DNA from: Bacillus tequilensis KCTC 13622
Lineage (GTDB): Bacteria > Bacillota > Bacilli > Bacillales > Bacillaceae
DNA length: 64,000 nt
Direction: 5' to 3'
Assembly (NCBI RefSeq): GCF_000507145.1
Contig: NZ_AYTO01000044.1
Coordinates: 1-64,000 of the forward strand
The notes beneath the pieces are model-generated. The model had not been told where the DNA came from, did no database searches, and saw nothing but the letters and a program-made list of their open reading frames with translations. Each line of letters starts with the position of its first letter. Position 1 is the first letter of the stretch. Shown piece after piece: positions 1-11,320 of this stretch. A program made the translations under genes and the position numbers.

Positions 1-3000
1 CTTAAGCGGACAGGAGGATATCATCGTCGGCTCGCCAATTGCCGGCCGTCCGCACAAGGATCTGGAGCCGATACTCGGCATGTTCGTGAACACGCTGGCG
101 CTGCGGACACGCCCGGAGGGCGGGAAGCCGTTTGTGCAGTATTTGCAGGAAGTGCGCGCCACAGCATTGGAAGCCTATGAGCATCAGGATTATCCGTTCG
201 AAGAGCTTGTCGATAAGCTTGGAGTGACGCGGGATATGAGCAGAAACCCGCTATTTGATACCATGTTAGTTGTCCAAAATAATGATTACGAGCCATTGCA
301 TCTGCATGATTTGCAAATGAAGCCGGCAGAAGTTTCTCATCTCGTTTCTAAATTCGACTTGACACTACAAGCATCTGAGGGTGACGGGAACATTCATTTT
401 CTTTTTGAATATTCAACCGCACTGTTTGAGAAAACCACCATGGAACGCTGGGCATCTCATTTGACAAATGTACTTCGCATCATCGGAAAAAATCCAGAGG
501 TGACACTCAACCGTATCGACATCCTGACCCAAGAAGAGCGGAACCAGCTGCTCAATGAGTTTAACATCAAGAAAGCAAATCAATACGAAGAACAAACAAT
601 CAGTCAATTGTTTGAGCAGCAGGCTGCACGAACACCAAAAGCCTCTGCACTTGTCATCGGAGACAAAACACTCACATATCAGGAGCTTGACGAGTGGTCC
701 AATGGAATCGCACACACATTGCGCAGCAGAGGTGTTAAACCGGACACACCAGTAGGTATCATGATGCCTCGTTCGTTCAGCATGATAGCAGCAATACTTG
801 GTGTGTGGAAAGCAGGCGGCTGTTACGTTCCCATTGATCCTGAATACCCATCGGAACGGAAACGCTATATTCTCAGCGATAGCGGAACGAAACTGCTGAT
901 GACAGTAAATGAAGCGGATTGGAGAGCTGATGATGATTTTGAAGGAGAGATCTTGACCGTCGAAAACGCGGAGACATACGACAAATCACCGCTGCCGCAA
1001 GTATCGTCTGCTCATCATTTAGCCTATATCATTTATACATCAGGAACGACGGGCCGCCCAAAAGGGGTAATGGTCGAGCACCGCAATGTAATCAGTCTCT
1101 TAAAGCATCAAAATCTGCCTTTTGAATTTGGCCATGAAGACGTCTGGACGTTTTTTCATTCATATTGCTTTGATTTCTCTGTATGGGAAATGTTTGGTGC
1201 GTTATTGAACGGAAGTACACTCGTTGTGGTCTCTAAGGAAACAGCCCGTGACCCTCAGGCATTCCGATTATTGTTAAAGAAAGAACGCGTCACTGTACTC
1301 AATCAGACCCCGACAGCTTTTTACGGCCTGATGCATGAAGAGCAAAACCATTCGGATCGATTAAATATCCGATACGTCATTTTTGGCGGCGAAGCTTTAC
1401 AGCCCGGCATGCTTCAAAGCTGGAATGATAAATATCCTGATACTGATTTGATCAATATGTACGGTATTACAGAAACGACGGTACATGTCACATTCAAAAA
1501 ATTGTCCGCAGCTGATATTGCCGCAAATAGAAGCAATATCGGACGGCCTCTTTCAACTCTGCAGGCTTATGTGATGGATGCTCATATGAACCTGCAGCCG
1601 ATCGGAGTTCCAGGGGAGCTTTATATAGGCGGTGAAGGCGTGGCACGGGGATATCTCAACAGAGTTGAGCTGACCGCTGACCGTTTTGTACCCAATCCGT
1701 ATCTCCCGGGGGACAGATTATACCGAACGGGAGACCTTGCGAAACGCCTGTCAAATGGCGAGCTGGAATACTTAGGCCGCATTGATGATCAGGTGAAAGT
1801 CAGAGGGCACCGTATTGAGTTGGGCGAAATCCAAGCGGCTCTTCTTCAGCATCCGATTATTAAAGAGGCAGCTGTCATTACAAGGGCAGATGAGCAAGAA
1901 CAAACAGCTATTTATGCATACATGGTGACAAAAGATCAACAGGCCGCGAATCCATCAGATATCAGGGCTTCTCTAAAAACCATGCTGCCTGACTTTATGC
2001 TGCCGGCCCGTTTGATACAGATTGAAAGCATCCCGCTGACTGTTAATGGAAAGCTTGATCAGAAAGCCCTGCCTGAACCCGAGAAACACGCTTATCCTGC
2101 AGATGATATCAGCCCAAGAAACGAGATTGAAAAGGTGGTGGCAGAAATTTGGGAGGAGCTTCTTAATGTGGATGAGCTGGGCGTAAACGCTAATTTCTTT
2201 GAGCTGGGCGGAGATTCTATTAAAGCGCTGCAAGTTTGCGCCAGACTGAAGCAGCGCGGATTCGAAACGACAGTACGTGAGATGTTTGAACATCAGACTC
2301 TTGGTGAACTGTCCGTTCGGGTTCGAAAAGCCGTGCGCGTCATTGACCAAGCTCCGATTGAGGGAGACGTGCAATGGTCGCCTGTTCAGAAATGGTTTCT
2401 TTCTCAAGATATAAAAGAAAAACACCATTTTAATCAGTCCGTCATGCTGCAGCGGAGCACCTCTATACAAGAAGACGCACTGCGCAAAACATTAAAAGCA
2501 ATAACAAGTCATCATGATGCGCTGCGGATGGTATTTTCACAGAATGAACAAGGAGATTGGGGTCAATATAATCGGCCGATCAGTCATTCGGACGATGCAC
2601 TGTATGGCCTTCAGATGATTGATTTATCAGCTCCAGAAGGCACTAACGGAAATAGAGCGTATGAGCCTATTATCAAACGCCATGTACGTGATATTCAGCA
2701 GAAAATGGATTTGAAGAATGGTCCGCTGCTGCAAGCCGGTCTTTTCCGCACAACTGACGGTGATTTCTTATTTTTATCGGCTCATCACTTCGTCGTTGAC
2801 GGCATCTCATGGCGGGTTCTGCTTGAAGATTTGTCTTTAGGGTATCGCCAAGCTGCTGGCGGGGAGGATATCAAACTGCCGCCTAAAACAAGCTCGTTTA
2901 AAGCGTACGCGAAAAAGCTTTCTGGCTATGCAGAAAGCCAGCAGCTTATAAAACAGCTCAAGTATTGGCGCGAAACCGAAGAATATCAAACAGAGGCACT

Positions 3001-3823
3001 GCCTTTTGATCACATCGACGGACCCATAGCAAACGAGAGAAAACGATCCACCATTTCGTTTACATTAAACGATAAAGAGACAGCTGCGCTTTTAAAAGAT
3101 GCCAACAGCGCATACAACACAGATACTCAGGATTTGCTTCTCGCTTCTGTCATTCTCGCGCTGCGCCATTGGACCAATCAATCCGCCTTCAAGCTATCAT
3201 TAGAAAGCCACGGGCGAGAGGATGTATTAGACGGGGTTGATGTGAGCCGTACGGTTGGATGGTTTACCGCCATTTATCCGTTATTGGTCAAACTGAACGC
3301 AGACTTGCCAGATTCGGAAGAAGGCATCGTTCATGTGCTAAAAACAACAAAAGATACACTGAGACGTGTACCGGACAAAGGGTTTGGCTACGGTGTCATC
3401 AAATATTTGACACCGCCTGACAAAAAAGACATCCATTTCACAGGCGCGCCAGAAATCAGCTTCAATTATTTGGGGCAATTTGAAAGCGGCAGCCCAGCTG
3501 AAGCACCTGAGGAGGACACCTTCTCATTCTCTCCCCTTGGTGCCGGGGATGATATCAGCACAACCTGGAACCGTGAACAGTCGCTGGATATCAGCGCAAT
3601 CGTTGCAGAAGGAAAACTGTCTGTCAATATGACTTATGACAATGCCCGCTTTCAGCGCAAAACCATCGAACAGCTTAGCGAAACATGCCGTCAATTTTTA
3701 TTACAGCTGATCGAACACTGCCAGAACAAAAGCGAAACAGAAAAGACCATCAGTGATTTTGATGATCAAGAACTGACCGAGGACGCGCTGCAAGAGATTG
3801 CTGATATGCTCAGTTTTCACTAA
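1..3823 (+). CDS. ppsD: Fengycin/plipastatin synthetase, 3' part (C-terminal C, A, T and E domains)
   Basis: Open from the window edge (first codon at base 2), so the N-terminus is missing; 1273 residues are visible. Numbered from that codon, the order is: C-terminal lobe of a condensation domain (1 to about 170), adenylation domain (about 195-690), carrier domain with phosphopantetheine Ser739 in GGDSI, and an epimerisation domain with HHFVVDG at 928-934 and NYLGQF further on. The A domain reads D-F-W-N-I-G-M-V-H by alignment to the GrsA pocket (first Asp at 391), the usual Thr code. A terminal E domain next to ppsE is what PpsD has, but PpsD module 3 normally uses Tyr. The C-terminus ([13 protein letters not shown]) looks like a donor COM helix for the next protein. 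Naming as ppsD rests on position; a ppsB-ppsE fusion by deletion is possible. Confidence 0.8.
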   Translation, partial: LSGQEDIIVGSPIAGRPHKDLEPILGMFVNTLALRTRPEGGKPFVQYLQEVRATALEAYEHQDYPFEELVDKLGVTRDMSRNPLFDTMLVVQNNDYEPLHLHDLQMKPAEVSHLVSKFDLTLQASEGDGNIHFLFEYSTALFEKTTMERWASHLTNVLRIIGKNPEVTLNRIDILTQEERNQLLNEFNIKKANQYEEQTISQLFEQQAARTPKASALVIGDKTLTYQELDEWSNGIAHTLRSRGVKPDTPVGIMMPRSFSMIAAILGVWKAGGCYVPIDPEYPSERKRYILSDSGTKLLMTVNEADWRADDDFEGEILTVENAETYDKSPLPQVSSAHHLAYIIYTSGTTGRPKGVMVEHRNVISLLKHQNLPFEFGHEDVWTFFHSYCFDFSVWEMFGALLNGSTLVVVSKETARDPQAFRLLLKKERVTVLNQTPTAFYGLMHEEQNHSDRLNIRYVIFGGEALQPGMLQSWNDKYPDTDLINMYGITETTVHVTFKKLSAADIAANRSNIGRPLSTLQAYVMDAHMNLQPIGVPGELYIGGEGVARGYLNRVELTADRFVPNPYLPGDRLYRTGDLAKRLSNGELEYLGRIDDQVKVRGHRIELGEIQAALLQHPIIKEAAVITRADEQEQTAIYAYMVTKDQQAANPSDIRASLKTMLPDFMLPARLIQIESIPLTVNGKLDQKALPEPEKHAYPADDISPRNEIEKVVAEIWEELLNVDELGVNANFFELGGDSIKALQVCARLKQRGFETTVREMFEHQTLGELSVRVRKAVRVIDQAPIEGDVQWSPVQKWFLSQDIKEKHHFNQSVMLQRSTSIQEDALRKTLKAITSHHDALRMVFSQNEQGDWGQYNRPISHSDDALYGLQMIDLSAPEGTNGNRAYEPIIKRHVRDIQQKMDLKNGPLLQAGLFRTTDGDFLFLSAHHFVVDGISWRVLLEDLSLGYRQAAGGEDIKLPPKTSSFKAYAKKLSGYAESQQLIKQLKYWRETEEYQTEALPFDHIDGPIANERKRSTISFTLNDKETAALLKDANSAYNTDTQDLLLASVILALRHWTNQSAFKLSLESHGREDVLDGVDVSRTVGWFTAIYPLLVKLNADLPDSEEGIVHVLKTTKDTLRRVPDKGFGYGVIKYLTPPDKKDIHFTGAPEISFNYLGQFESGSPAEAPEEDTFSFSPLGAGDDISTTWNREQSLDISAIVAEGKLSVNMTYDNARFQRKTIEQLSETCRQFLLQLIEHCQNKSETEKTISDFDDQELTEDALQEIADMLSFH

Positions 3824-3851
3824 TGAATCCGTGAAGAAAGGTGCAGATACT

Positions 3852-6800
3852 ATGGATAACATCAAAAAAATCAAGAACATTTATCCTCTGAGTCATATGC
3901 AGGAGGGAATGCTGTTTCATTCCTTCCTCCGTAAAGAGGAGGGGGCATACGTTGAGCAGTCGCTCTTCACCATTAAAGGGAGCCTCAGTTATGAATGGTT
4001 TCAGCGCAGCATTCAAACCATCATCGACCGCCATGACATTTTCAGAACCGTGTTTTTGCCGCACGTCCCGCATTTGTCGGGACCTCGGCAAGTCGTGATG
4101 ACAGAACGCGAATTCCATTTGTACAGCGAAGACATTTCCCATCTGCCAACAAACGGGCAAAATGAGTATATTGAATGCTTTAAGGAGAAGGACAAGCAAA
4201 AAGGCTTTGATTTGCAAAAAGACATGCTGATGCGGATTTATCTATTCAAAACAGCTGAAGAGGAACATGTTTGCATCTGGAGCCACCATCACATTTTAAT
4301 GGACGGCTGGTGCCTTGGCATCGTTCTTCAGGAATTTATGCGGATTTATCAATCGATTCATGCAGGAAAACCGCTTTCTTTAGACCCTGTCCGTCCGTAC
4401 AGCACCTATATTTCCTGGCTGACAAACCGTGACAAAGAAACAGCGGCGGAGTACTGGGATTCATATTTAAAAAACTACAGCACCCCGTCACCGCTGCCTC
4501 GTGTGTCTGATGAAGAAACAAAAGAGGGTTATCAACGTGAAGATTTGATATTTTCATTAAATAAACCACTGACAGACAAGCTCAAAGAGACTGCCAAACA
4601 ACATGGCGTCACGCTTGCCACCTTTATTCAGGCAGTTTGGGGTGTGATGCTGCAGCAATATAACCGCACTGACGACGTTGTATTTGGCGCGGTTGTCTCA
4701 GGCAGACCGTCAGAAATTCCGGGTGTGGAACAAATGATAGGATTGTTTATCAATACCATTCCGGTTCGCATTAAAACATTTCAAGGCGAAACGTTTCAGG
4801 AGCTGGTCAGACGACGCCAGAAAGAAATGCTGGAAGCTGAGCCGTTTACCTGCCAACCTTTATTTGATATTCAGGCAAACACCGCTTTAAAACAGGAACT
4901 GATTGATCACATTATTGTCTTTGAAAACTATCCGATACAGCAGAAAATCGCCGATCCCGCTGATCAAACCGAATCACCGCTGCAAATCGATCAAGTGAAG
5001 GTATCCGAGCAATCAGGATATCACTTTAATCTTGTCATTGCTCCCGGAGAAGAATTGATCATCAAATTCAGCTATAATGCATTCGTTTACGATGCTGCCT
5101 GGATCAGCAGTATCAAAAGGCAATTTACACAAGCGCTAAGCACAGCGGCCCATCACCCTGATACGCCAATTGCTGATTTTTCTTTTCTTGATGCTATAGA
5201 AAAAGAACAGATTGTCACACAGTTCAACAATACAAAAACAGAATATCCAAAGAATCATACAATTATAGATTTATTTCGTGAACAAGCAGAAAAGACGCCA
5301 GACCATATCGCACTTGTGTGTGGGAATTTGACTTTTTCATATGAAGAACTTGATAAACGCTCTAATTCACTCGCCAGAGCTTTATATCAAAAAGGGTTTC
5401 GGAAGAACGAGACAGCCGGCATATTGGCTGCTCATTCTGCCGAATTCATGATCAGTGTGCTTGCCGTTTTAAAAGCAGGGGGAGCATACCTCCCGCTTGA
5501 TGCCGAGCTTCCGCCTGAACGTGTCAGCTTTATGCTTGAGGAAACGCAGGCAAAAATACTGATTGTTCAAAAGGGGCTGGAGCAAAACGCTGCGTTCTCA
5601 GGGACATGTATCATTTCAGATGCGCAGGCATTGACGGAAGAGAATGATATCCCAATCAATATCACCTCCAGCCCGGATGATCTTGCATACATCATGTATA
5701 CCTCAGGATCAACAGGCCGGCCGAAAGGCGTCATGATCACCAATCGCAATGTCGTGTCCCTTGTCAAAAACAGCAATTACACGTCTGTGTCCGTTGATGA
5801 CCGATTTATTCTGACTGGATCTATCAGCTTTGACGCCGTCACCTTTGATATGTTCGGGGCACTTTTACATGGTGCAAGTCTTCATATCATTGATAAATCG
5901 ACACTGCTGTCACCCGATCGGTTTGGGGTATATTTGCTTGAAAATGGCATCACAGTGCTATTTTTAACTACGGCTCTTTTTAATCAGCTGGCACAGGTAC
6001 AACCAGACATGTTCCGCGGTCTTCATACGTTATATGTCGGAGGCGAAGCACTCACGCCTGCCCTTATGAATGCTGTCAGACACGCCTGTCCAGATTTGGC
6101 ACTTCATAATATTTACGGGCCTACGGAAAACACGACATTTTCAACCTTTTTTAAGATGGAAAGAGACTATGCAGGACCCATCCCAATCGGAAAACCAATC
6201 AGCAATAGCACCGCTTTGATCTTAGATGCAAAAGGCCGTCTTTTGCCGATAGGCGTTCCCGGCGAACTTTGTGTCGGCGGCGATGGAGTTGCAAAAGGCT
6301 ATTTGAACAGAGATGATCTGACAAAGGCTGCTTTTTCTCCTCATCCTTACTTGTCTGGAGAAAGAATATATCGCACTGGTGATTTGGCGCGCTGGCTGCC
6401 CGATGGAAACTTGGAATACATCAGCAGGATTGACAGGCAGGTAAAAATCCGGGGAAAACGAATTGAGCCTGCCGAAATTGAAGCGCGCCTATTAGAAGTG
6501 GAAGGCGTGCAGGAAGCGGCAGTGACATTGAGAGAAATTGACGGAGAGGGACAGCTGTACACTCACTACGTCGGCGATGATAAACGAACAGAAAAGGAGA
6601 TACGTGCCGATTTGGCGCGTGTGCTTCCAGACTATATGATCCCGCAGCACTGGGTGCGTGTAGACCGGATGCCGCTTACCGGAAACGGAAAAATAGACCG
6701 CAGCGCTCTTCCTATACCAGAAAATAAACCTGACAAACGGAAGGACATTACACTGCCAAGAAACTTGGTTGAAGAAGAATTGGCGAACATTTGGAAGCAT

Positions 6801-7673
6801 GTTCTCGGAGTCAACCCAATCAGTATTGATGATGACTTCTTTGCTCTTGGCGGACATTCACTAAAAGCGCTGCAAGTCATACACACATTGAAGCATCAGC
6901 AGCAAATAGACATACCGATTGATTTCTTATTCGAATATCCGACAATCGCTCAGCTTGCTGAAAAACTTTATTCTAAACAGCTGACAGCGGCAGATGAACA
7001 GCATGTGATCAAACTGAACCAGCACGGCGAGCGAAACCTTTTCTGCTTTCCGCCAATATCAGGATTTGGCATTTATTTCAAAGATCTTGCTTTATTGCTG
7101 AATGACAAGGCATTTGTCTACGGATTTCACTTTATTGAACATGACAACCGCATTGAACAATATGTCAATTACATCACGGACATACAGCCAGAAGGCCCAT
7201 ACGTGTTATTAGGCTACTCCGCAGGCGGAAACCTGGCCTTTGAAGTGGCGCAGGCGATGGAGCGCAAAGGATTGGATGTCAGTGACCTCATTATCGTGGA
7301 CGCTTATCTAAAAGAGCGGCCTTTACTTGTCGATACCGTGAATGACGAATCTGCAGTATACCTGCCTGAAGCGGTCAGGGAAAAGGTGATGAAGAAAAAA
7401 AGAAATTATCATGAATATTGGGCGCAGCTGCTGAATGAAGGGCACCTCAAAGCGAACATTCATTTCATTGAAGCTGGAATTCAAACCGAAACCAGTGAGA
7501 ATACAGGCTTAACGAAATGGAAAGGTGCCGCTTACGGAAACTACAGCGAATACACTGGTTTTGGCGCTCATAAAGACATGCTGGAAGGCACATATGCTGA
7601 AAAAAACGCTGACATCATCCTCGGCATTTTAGACAAGATCGCTTCAAATAAAGCACTGCTGCACAAACGATAA
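3852..7673 (+). CDS. ppsE: Plipastatin/fengycin synthetase PpsE (C-A-T-TE, Ile)
   Basis: Terminal fengycin synthetase, 1273 residues, close to the usual PpsE length. Start chosen at ATG 3852 (AAAGGTG upstream; 28 bases after the previous stop) because the protein then begins with the acceptor COM/C-domain segment [11 protein letters not shown]; an upstream in-frame ATG at 3798 lies inside the preceding gene. Domains: condensation (1 to about 440; HHILMDG at 146-152), adenylation (about 465-970), carrier (Ser1003 in LGGHSLK), thioesterase (about 1045-1273; nucleophile Ser1123 in GYSAGG). The A-domain pocket reads D-A-F-F-Y-G-I-T-F (first Asp 661), a known Ile code, agreeing with Ile10 of fengycin. 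The thioesterase releases the decapeptide as a Tyr3-Ile10 macrolactone in the known pathway. Confidence 0.95.
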   Translation: MDNIKKIKNIYPLSHMQEGMLFHSFLRKEEGAYVEQSLFTIKGSLSYEWFQRSIQTIIDRHDIFRTVFLPHVPHLSGPRQVVMTEREFHLYSEDISHLPTNGQNEYIECFKEKDKQKGFDLQKDMLMRIYLFKTAEEEHVCIWSHHHILMDGWCLGIVLQEFMRIYQSIHAGKPLSLDPVRPYSTYISWLTNRDKETAAEYWDSYLKNYSTPSPLPRVSDEETKEGYQREDLIFSLNKPLTDKLKETAKQHGVTLATFIQAVWGVMLQQYNRTDDVVFGAVVSGRPSEIPGVEQMIGLFINTIPVRIKTFQGETFQELVRRRQKEMLEAEPFTCQPLFDIQANTALKQELIDHIIVFENYPIQQKIADPADQTESPLQIDQVKVSEQSGYHFNLVIAPGEELIIKFSYNAFVYDAAWISSIKRQFTQALSTAAHHPDTPIADFSFLDAIEKEQIVTQFNNTKTEYPKNHTIIDLFREQAEKTPDHIALVCGNLTFSYEELDKRSNSLARALYQKGFRKNETAGILAAHSAEFMISVLAVLKAGGAYLPLDAELPPERVSFMLEETQAKILIVQKGLEQNAAFSGTCIISDAQALTEENDIPINITSSPDDLAYIMYTSGSTGRPKGVMITNRNVVSLVKNSNYTSVSVDDRFILTGSISFDAVTFDMFGALLHGASLHIIDKSTLLSPDRFGVYLLENGITVLFLTTALFNQLAQVQPDMFRGLHTLYVGGEALTPALMNAVRHACPDLALHNIYGPTENTTFSTFFKMERDYAGPIPIGKPISNSTALILDAKGRLLPIGVPGELCVGGDGVAKGYLNRDDLTKAAFSPHPYLSGERIYRTGDLARWLPDGNLEYISRIDRQVKIRGKRIEPAEIEARLLEVEGVQEAAVTLREIDGEGQLYTHYVGDDKRTEKEIRADLARVLPDYMIPQHWVRVDRMPLTGNGKIDRSALPIPENKPDKRKDITLPRNLVEEELANIWKHVLGVNPISIDDDFFALGGHSLKALQVIHTLKHQQQIDIPIDFLFEYPTIAQLAEKLYSKQLTAADEQHVIKLNQHGERNLFCFPPISGFGIYFKDLALLLNDKAFVYGFHFIEHDNRIEQYVNYITDIQPEGPYVLLGYSAGGNLAFEVAQAMERKGLDVSDLIIVDAYLKERPLLVDTVNDESAVYLPEAVREKVMKKKRNYHEYWAQLLNEGHLKANIHFIEAGIQTETSENTGLTKWKGAAYGNYSEYTGFGAHKDMLEGTYAEKNADIILGILDKIASNKALLHKR

Positions 7674-7682
7674 AGCGATTTA

Positions 7683-7718
7683 GCGGACAGAGGCATTCTC
7701 GGTCCGTCTTTCTTTTTA
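7683..7718 (+). terminator. Intrinsic terminator after ppsE
   Basis: GCGGAC pairs with GTCCGT around a short loop 10 bases after the ppsE stop, followed by a T-rich run (CTTTCTTTTT). It would end the fengycin operon before yngL. Confidence 0.7.
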
Positions 7719-7780
7719 CATCAAGAATGGATATAGAACACGAGGGAATGATAACATCATCCTTTTTGTTGGAGGCTGTT

Positions 7781-8173
7781 ATGGACCATTTCTCTTGGCT
7801 TACTTTTATCATGCTGATTTTAGCCAGCTACAGGCTGACACATTTAATTGTATTTGACAAAATCACGGAATTTATCCGGAAACCATTTATGAAAAAGAAA
7901 AAAATCGTTGATCAAAACGGTCATGTGAACGAAAAAAGCGTGCCGGCTTCTAACTTTGGATATATGCTCAATTGCTATTGGTGTGCCGGCGTTTGGTGTG
8001 CCATCTTGATCGGACTGGGCTATCTCTTTTTGCCTCGTATCGCAGTTCCAGTAATCTTTATTTTAGCCATCGCAGGAGCTCAAGCGATTCTTGAAACAGC
8101 TGTCGGGGTCGGCGTAAAACTGATTGATGTGTTAAAGAGCCTGCAAACTATGATAAATGATAAAAAGTCCTAA
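7781..8173 (+). CDS. yngL: YngL, DUF1360 small membrane protein
   Basis: 130-residue protein of unknown function. ATG 7781 is preceded by GGAGG at 7771-7775 with 5-base spacing, so it is preferred over the longer in-frame ATG at 7727. Hydrophobic segments near residues 3-20 and about 70-105 flank a charged, Lys-rich stretch (FMKKKKIVDQN). A CxxC-like motif (NCYWCAGVWC) opens the second hydrophobic region. It sits in its usual place between ppsE and yngK and has its own terminator. No catalytic motif is visible; the family (DUF1360) has no assigned role known to me. Confidence 0.85.
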   Translation: MDHFSWLTFIMLILASYRLTHLIVFDKITEFIRKPFMKKKKIVDQNGHVNEKSVPASNFGYMLNCYWCAGVWCAILIGLGYLFLPRIAVPVIFILAIAGAQAILETAVGVGVKLIDVLKSLQTMINDKKS

Positions 8174-8203
8174 AGCGGCGGACAAATGCTTCAGGACTTT
8201 TTT
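8162..8203 (+). terminator. Intrinsic terminator of yngL
   Basis: AAAAAGTCCT pairs with AGGACTTTTTT; the left arm overlaps the yngL stop codon at 8171-8173. Strong stem with a T run. Confidence 0.85.
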
Positions 8204-8325
8204 CGTTTGTCTGGTGATATACACATAAATCCTAATTTCTTCAATTTCATTAAGCACCCTTTTCCCCCCTGGGAATACGGTAATAACGAATAGTGAAAGC
8301 GATGTAATGGGGGAGAAGAAATAGA

Positions 8326-9858
8326 ATGAATGTTCGACAAAAGCCGATTGTCCGTTTCCTTGTCAGCTTGATCATCGGGACGTTTGTCATCTCCGTTCCG
8401 TTTATGGCCAATGCGCAGCCTGACAGGGAACTGAGAGCCGTATGGATTGCTTCCGTATTAAACATTGATTGGCCGTCAAAAAAGGGGTTATCAGCCGAAG
8501 AACAGAAGGCGGAGTATATCAAGCTGCTGGACGATGTGCAGACACTGGGAATGAATGCCGTTATTGTTCAGATTAAACCGACTGCAGACGCCTTTTATCC
8601 ATCCGATTATGGACCTTGGTCCGAATACTTAACCGGTGTCCAAGGGAAAGACCCGGGCTATGACCCGCTTAAATTTATGATTGAAGAAACCCATAAACGA
8701 AATTTGGAGTTTCACGCATGGTTTAATCCTTACCGCATTACGATGAATCATACGGATCTCAATAAATTGTCTGAAGATCACCCGGCAAGAAAGCATCCAG
8801 ACTGGGTTGCCGCATACGGAAAGCAGCTTTATTATCATCCGGGCATTCCCGAAACCAGAGATTTTATCGTCAAAGGCATTGAAGAAGTGGTCAAACAGTA
8901 TGATATCGATGCCGTTCATATGGACGATTATTTTTACCCTTATAAAATAGCTGGACAGGAATTTCCTGATCAAGCTCAGTATGAACAATACGGAAAAGAC
9001 GCTTTTCCCAATATTGATGATTGGCGGCGGGATAACGTGAACCAGCTGGTCAAACAAATCAACGATACGATTAAAGCCGCAAAACCGTATGTCAAATTCG
9101 GCATCAGCCCCTTTGGCGTATGGAGAAACGCAGCAGATGACCCGACCGGATCAAACACGAAAGCAGGCGTCAGAAATTATGACGATCTATACGCAGATAC
9201 GAGACATTGGATTCAACAAGGCGACATTGATTATATCGCCCCGCAAATATATTGGAGCATCGGCTTCAACGCAGCGGCGTACGACGTATTGGCTGATTGG
9301 TGGAGCAATGAAGTCAAAAATAAGCCGGTCCATTTATATATTGGCCAGGCAGCTTATAAAATCAATAACAATTTTGACGCGCCATGGTCTGACCCCGAGG
9401 AATATGTACGACAAATCAACTTGAACCGTCAACTTGCGCTTGTAAAAGGAAGCATGCATTTCAGCCTTAAAGACCTCAACAAAAATCCGCTCGGCATCAA
9501 AGACAGGCTCACCACCGAGCTTTACAGCAAGCCGGCACTCATTCCGGAAATGCCTTGGCTTGACAGTACCGCCCCCAAAAAACCAAAACTTACGAAAGTG
9601 ACTAAAGACAAAAACGGCAATCTTCTGCACATTCAAGACCACCCATCAAATCAACAATCGAAAGAAACAGCCTATTATGCGATATACAGAGCCGAAGGGA
9701 AAAAGCACAAAACATTGCTGGCAACCGCAAGAAAAACAAATGAGCAGCAAACCTACTTAGATGACACGGCAGACCCAAACAAGAAGTACACGTATTATCT
9801 CACTTCAGCAGATCGGCTTCATAACGAAAGCAAGGCTTTCAAACGAACAACAAAATAA
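8326..9858 (+). CDS. yngK: YngK, secreted glycoside hydrolase-like protein (GHL10/DUF187)
   Basis: 510 residues, the same length as B. subtilis YngK. A GGGGGAGAAG ribosome site lies a few bases before ATG 8326. The N-terminus is a Sec signal peptide (basic MNVRQK, hydrophobic core, likely cleavage after NANA in residues 25-30). The mature protein starts with ELRAVWIASV and continues as a TIM-barrel-like domain with LEFHAWFNPYR, AVHMDDYFYP and DYIAPQIYW, typical of the glycosyl-hydrolase-like 10 family. The last 90 or so residues look like a fibronectin-type beta domain (KPKLTKVTKDKNGN and later). Acidic residues in VHMDDYF are candidate catalytic groups. Substrate is unknown; cell-wall or exopolysaccharide is a guess. 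Confidence 0.9.
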   Translation: MNVRQKPIVRFLVSLIIGTFVISVPFMANAQPDRELRAVWIASVLNIDWPSKKGLSAEEQKAEYIKLLDDVQTLGMNAVIVQIKPTADAFYPSDYGPWSEYLTGVQGKDPGYDPLKFMIEETHKRNLEFHAWFNPYRITMNHTDLNKLSEDHPARKHPDWVAAYGKQLYYHPGIPETRDFIVKGIEEVVKQYDIDAVHMDDYFYPYKIAGQEFPDQAQYEQYGKDAFPNIDDWRRDNVNQLVKQINDTIKAAKPYVKFGISPFGVWRNAADDPTGSNTKAGVRNYDDLYADTRHWIQQGDIDYIAPQIYWSIGFNAAAYDVLADWWSNEVKNKPVHLYIGQAAYKINNNFDAPWSDPEEYVRQINLNRQLALVKGSMHFSLKDLNKNPLGIKDRLTTELYSKPALIPEMPWLDSTAPKKPKLTKVTKDKNGNLLHIQDHPSNQQSKETAYYAIYRAEGKKHKTLLATARKTNEQQTYLDDTADPNKKYTYYLTSADRLHNESKAFKRTTK

Positions 9859-9872
9859 GAAATGAGAAATGA

Positions 9873-9904
9873 GAAGGACGGCTTTCTATAGTCGTCTTTT
9901 TTTC
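9873..9904 (+). terminator. Intrinsic terminator of yngK
   Basis: AAGGACGGC pairs (with wobble pairs) with GTCGTCTTTT followed by more T. The following bases up to 10135 are noncoding and should hold the yngJ promoter; I cannot assign its boxes confidently. Confidence 0.7.
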
Positions 9905-10135
9905 GGCTGAAGAACCCTCTCGTTCTTTCTCTGTCAAAATCTCGATCTCCCTTTGTAATCATCCCATTATCTTCCTCGTACGATCCAAAAGGCGAGTCAT
10001 TGCATTTGCTCTATGGATGGCTTACTCATTTTCACTAAAAAATGAACTAATTTCAATTTTCAGATTTCTTTTGTCAGGGAATGATTACAGAACTTGCCTA
10101 ATAGGATGTTACAAAGATGTGAAGGAGGAAACTAC

Positions 10136-11278
10136 GTGAATTTTGAGCTGACAAAAGAACAGCAAATGGTGCGTGAAATGGTAAAGGATTTTGCGAAAAA
10201 AGAAATTGCTCCTCACGCTGAACACGTAGATCAAACGGGCGAGTTCCCGATTCAAACATTTAAAAAAATGGGTGAACTCGGACTGATGGGCATTCCATTT
10301 CCAGAAGAATACGGCGGATCGGGAGGAGATACGATTTCATATGCCTTAGCCGTTGAAGAAATCGGCAAAGCCTGCGGCAGTACTGGATTAAGCTATGCAG
10401 CAGCGGTCTCACTCGGCGCAAGTCCTCTTTATTATTTCGGAACAGAAGATCAAAAGCGGGCGCATTTGACTCCGCTGGCTTCTGGCAAAGCGCTCGGGTC
10501 ATTCGGTCTGACGGAACCAAATGCCGGCTCAGATGCAGGAGGCACTCAAACAAAAGCGGTAACAAATGGTGACGAGTATGTCATCAACGGCGAAAAATGC
10601 TGGATCACGAATGCAAGCTATGCACGAACGGTGATTGTAACCGCGGTAACAGGCAAAAACAAAGACGGAAAAAACATCATCTCCGCTTTGATCGTGCCAA
10701 CCGACACACCCGGACTTACGATTACGAGCTCGTACGATAAAATGGGCGTCCGCGGTTCAAATACGGCGGAAATTTTGCTTGAGGATGTCAGAGTGCCTGC
10801 TGGCAACTTACTCGGCGATCCGACAAAAGGGTTTAAACAGTTTTTGTACACGCTGGACGGCGGACGGATCTCCATCGCCGCGCTTGCAGTCGGCATCGCT
10901 CAAGCGGCATTTGAAGCATCATTAGCCTATGCGAAAGAACGAAAGCAGTTCGGACAGCCGATTTCTTCCTTTCAGGCGATTCAATTTAAGCTTGCCGACA
11001 TGGCGATGGAAATTGACTTGGCACGGCAAATGGTGTTAAAAGCCGCTTGGCTGAAAGACCATCATCGCCCGTTCACAAAAGAAGCAGCGTATGCCAAGCT
11101 GTTCGCATCAGAAATGGCGACAAGAGCTTGCAATCAAGCCATTCAAATCCATGGAGGTTCAGGCTATATGAAAGAATATGGGGTAGAACGGATGCTGCGG
11201 GACGCCAAATTAATGGAGATCGGTGAAGGCACATCTGAAATTCAGCGTATTGTGATCGCCAGACAGCTTTTAACATAA
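10136..11278 (+). CDS. yngJ: YngJ, acyl-CoA dehydrogenase (probable isovaleryl-CoA dehydrogenase)
   Basis: FAD-dependent acyl-CoA dehydrogenase, 380 residues. Start is GTG 10136 preceded by GAAGGAGGAAA; this gives MNFELTKEQQ, the family's normal beginning. An upstream in-frame ATG at 10094 has no ribosome site. Family signatures: GLTEPNAGSDAG (flavin/substrate region), AYAKERKQFGQPI, QIHGGSGYMKEYGVERMLRDA and IGEGTSEIQ near the C-terminus. First gene of a seven-gene cluster whose enzymes together form the leucine degradation route from isovaleryl-CoA, so 3-methylcrotonyl-CoA is the likely product. In B. subtilis this operon is known to be expressed in the mother cell under sigma-E; I did not find clear sigma-E boxes here. 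Confidence 0.93.
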   Translation: MNFELTKEQQMVREMVKDFAKKEIAPHAEHVDQTGEFPIQTFKKMGELGLMGIPFPEEYGGSGGDTISYALAVEEIGKACGSTGLSYAAAVSLGASPLYYFGTEDQKRAHLTPLASGKALGSFGLTEPNAGSDAGGTQTKAVTNGDEYVINGEKCWITNASYARTVIVTAVTGKNKDGKNIISALIVPTDTPGLTITSSYDKMGVRGSNTAEILLEDVRVPAGNLLGDPTKGFKQFLYTLDGGRISIAALAVGIAQAAFEASLAYAKERKQFGQPISSFQAIQFKLADMAMEIDLARQMVLKAAWLKDHHRPFTKEAAYAKLFASEMATRACNQAIQIHGGSGYMKEYGVERMLRDAKLMEIGEGTSEIQRIVIARQLLT

Positions 11279-11280
11279 AA

Positions 11281-11294
11281 TGCAAACGCTTTCC
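11281..11294 (+). promoter_or_regulatory. Candidate CcpA (cre) operator between yngJ and yngI
   Basis: TGCAAACGCTTTCC fits the cre consensus TGNAANCGNWWNCA at all fixed positions but the last. It lies 3 bases after the yngJ stop. If functional it would act as a transcription roadblock in the operon under good carbon supply. Inferred from pattern only. Confidence 0.35.
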
Positions 11295-11320
11295 GATCGC
11301 TTGGAAAGGAGGAACAATGT

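Noticed and set aside
413-715. Minus-strand frames inside the synthetase genes (this and dozens of others)
   Set aside because: They are shadows of long coding genes with low-likelihood protein composition and no ribosome sites.
3798-3851. Upstream ATG start of ppsE
   Set aside because: It overlaps the 3' end of the preceding gene and lacks a ribosome site; ATG 3852 gives the conserved N-terminus.
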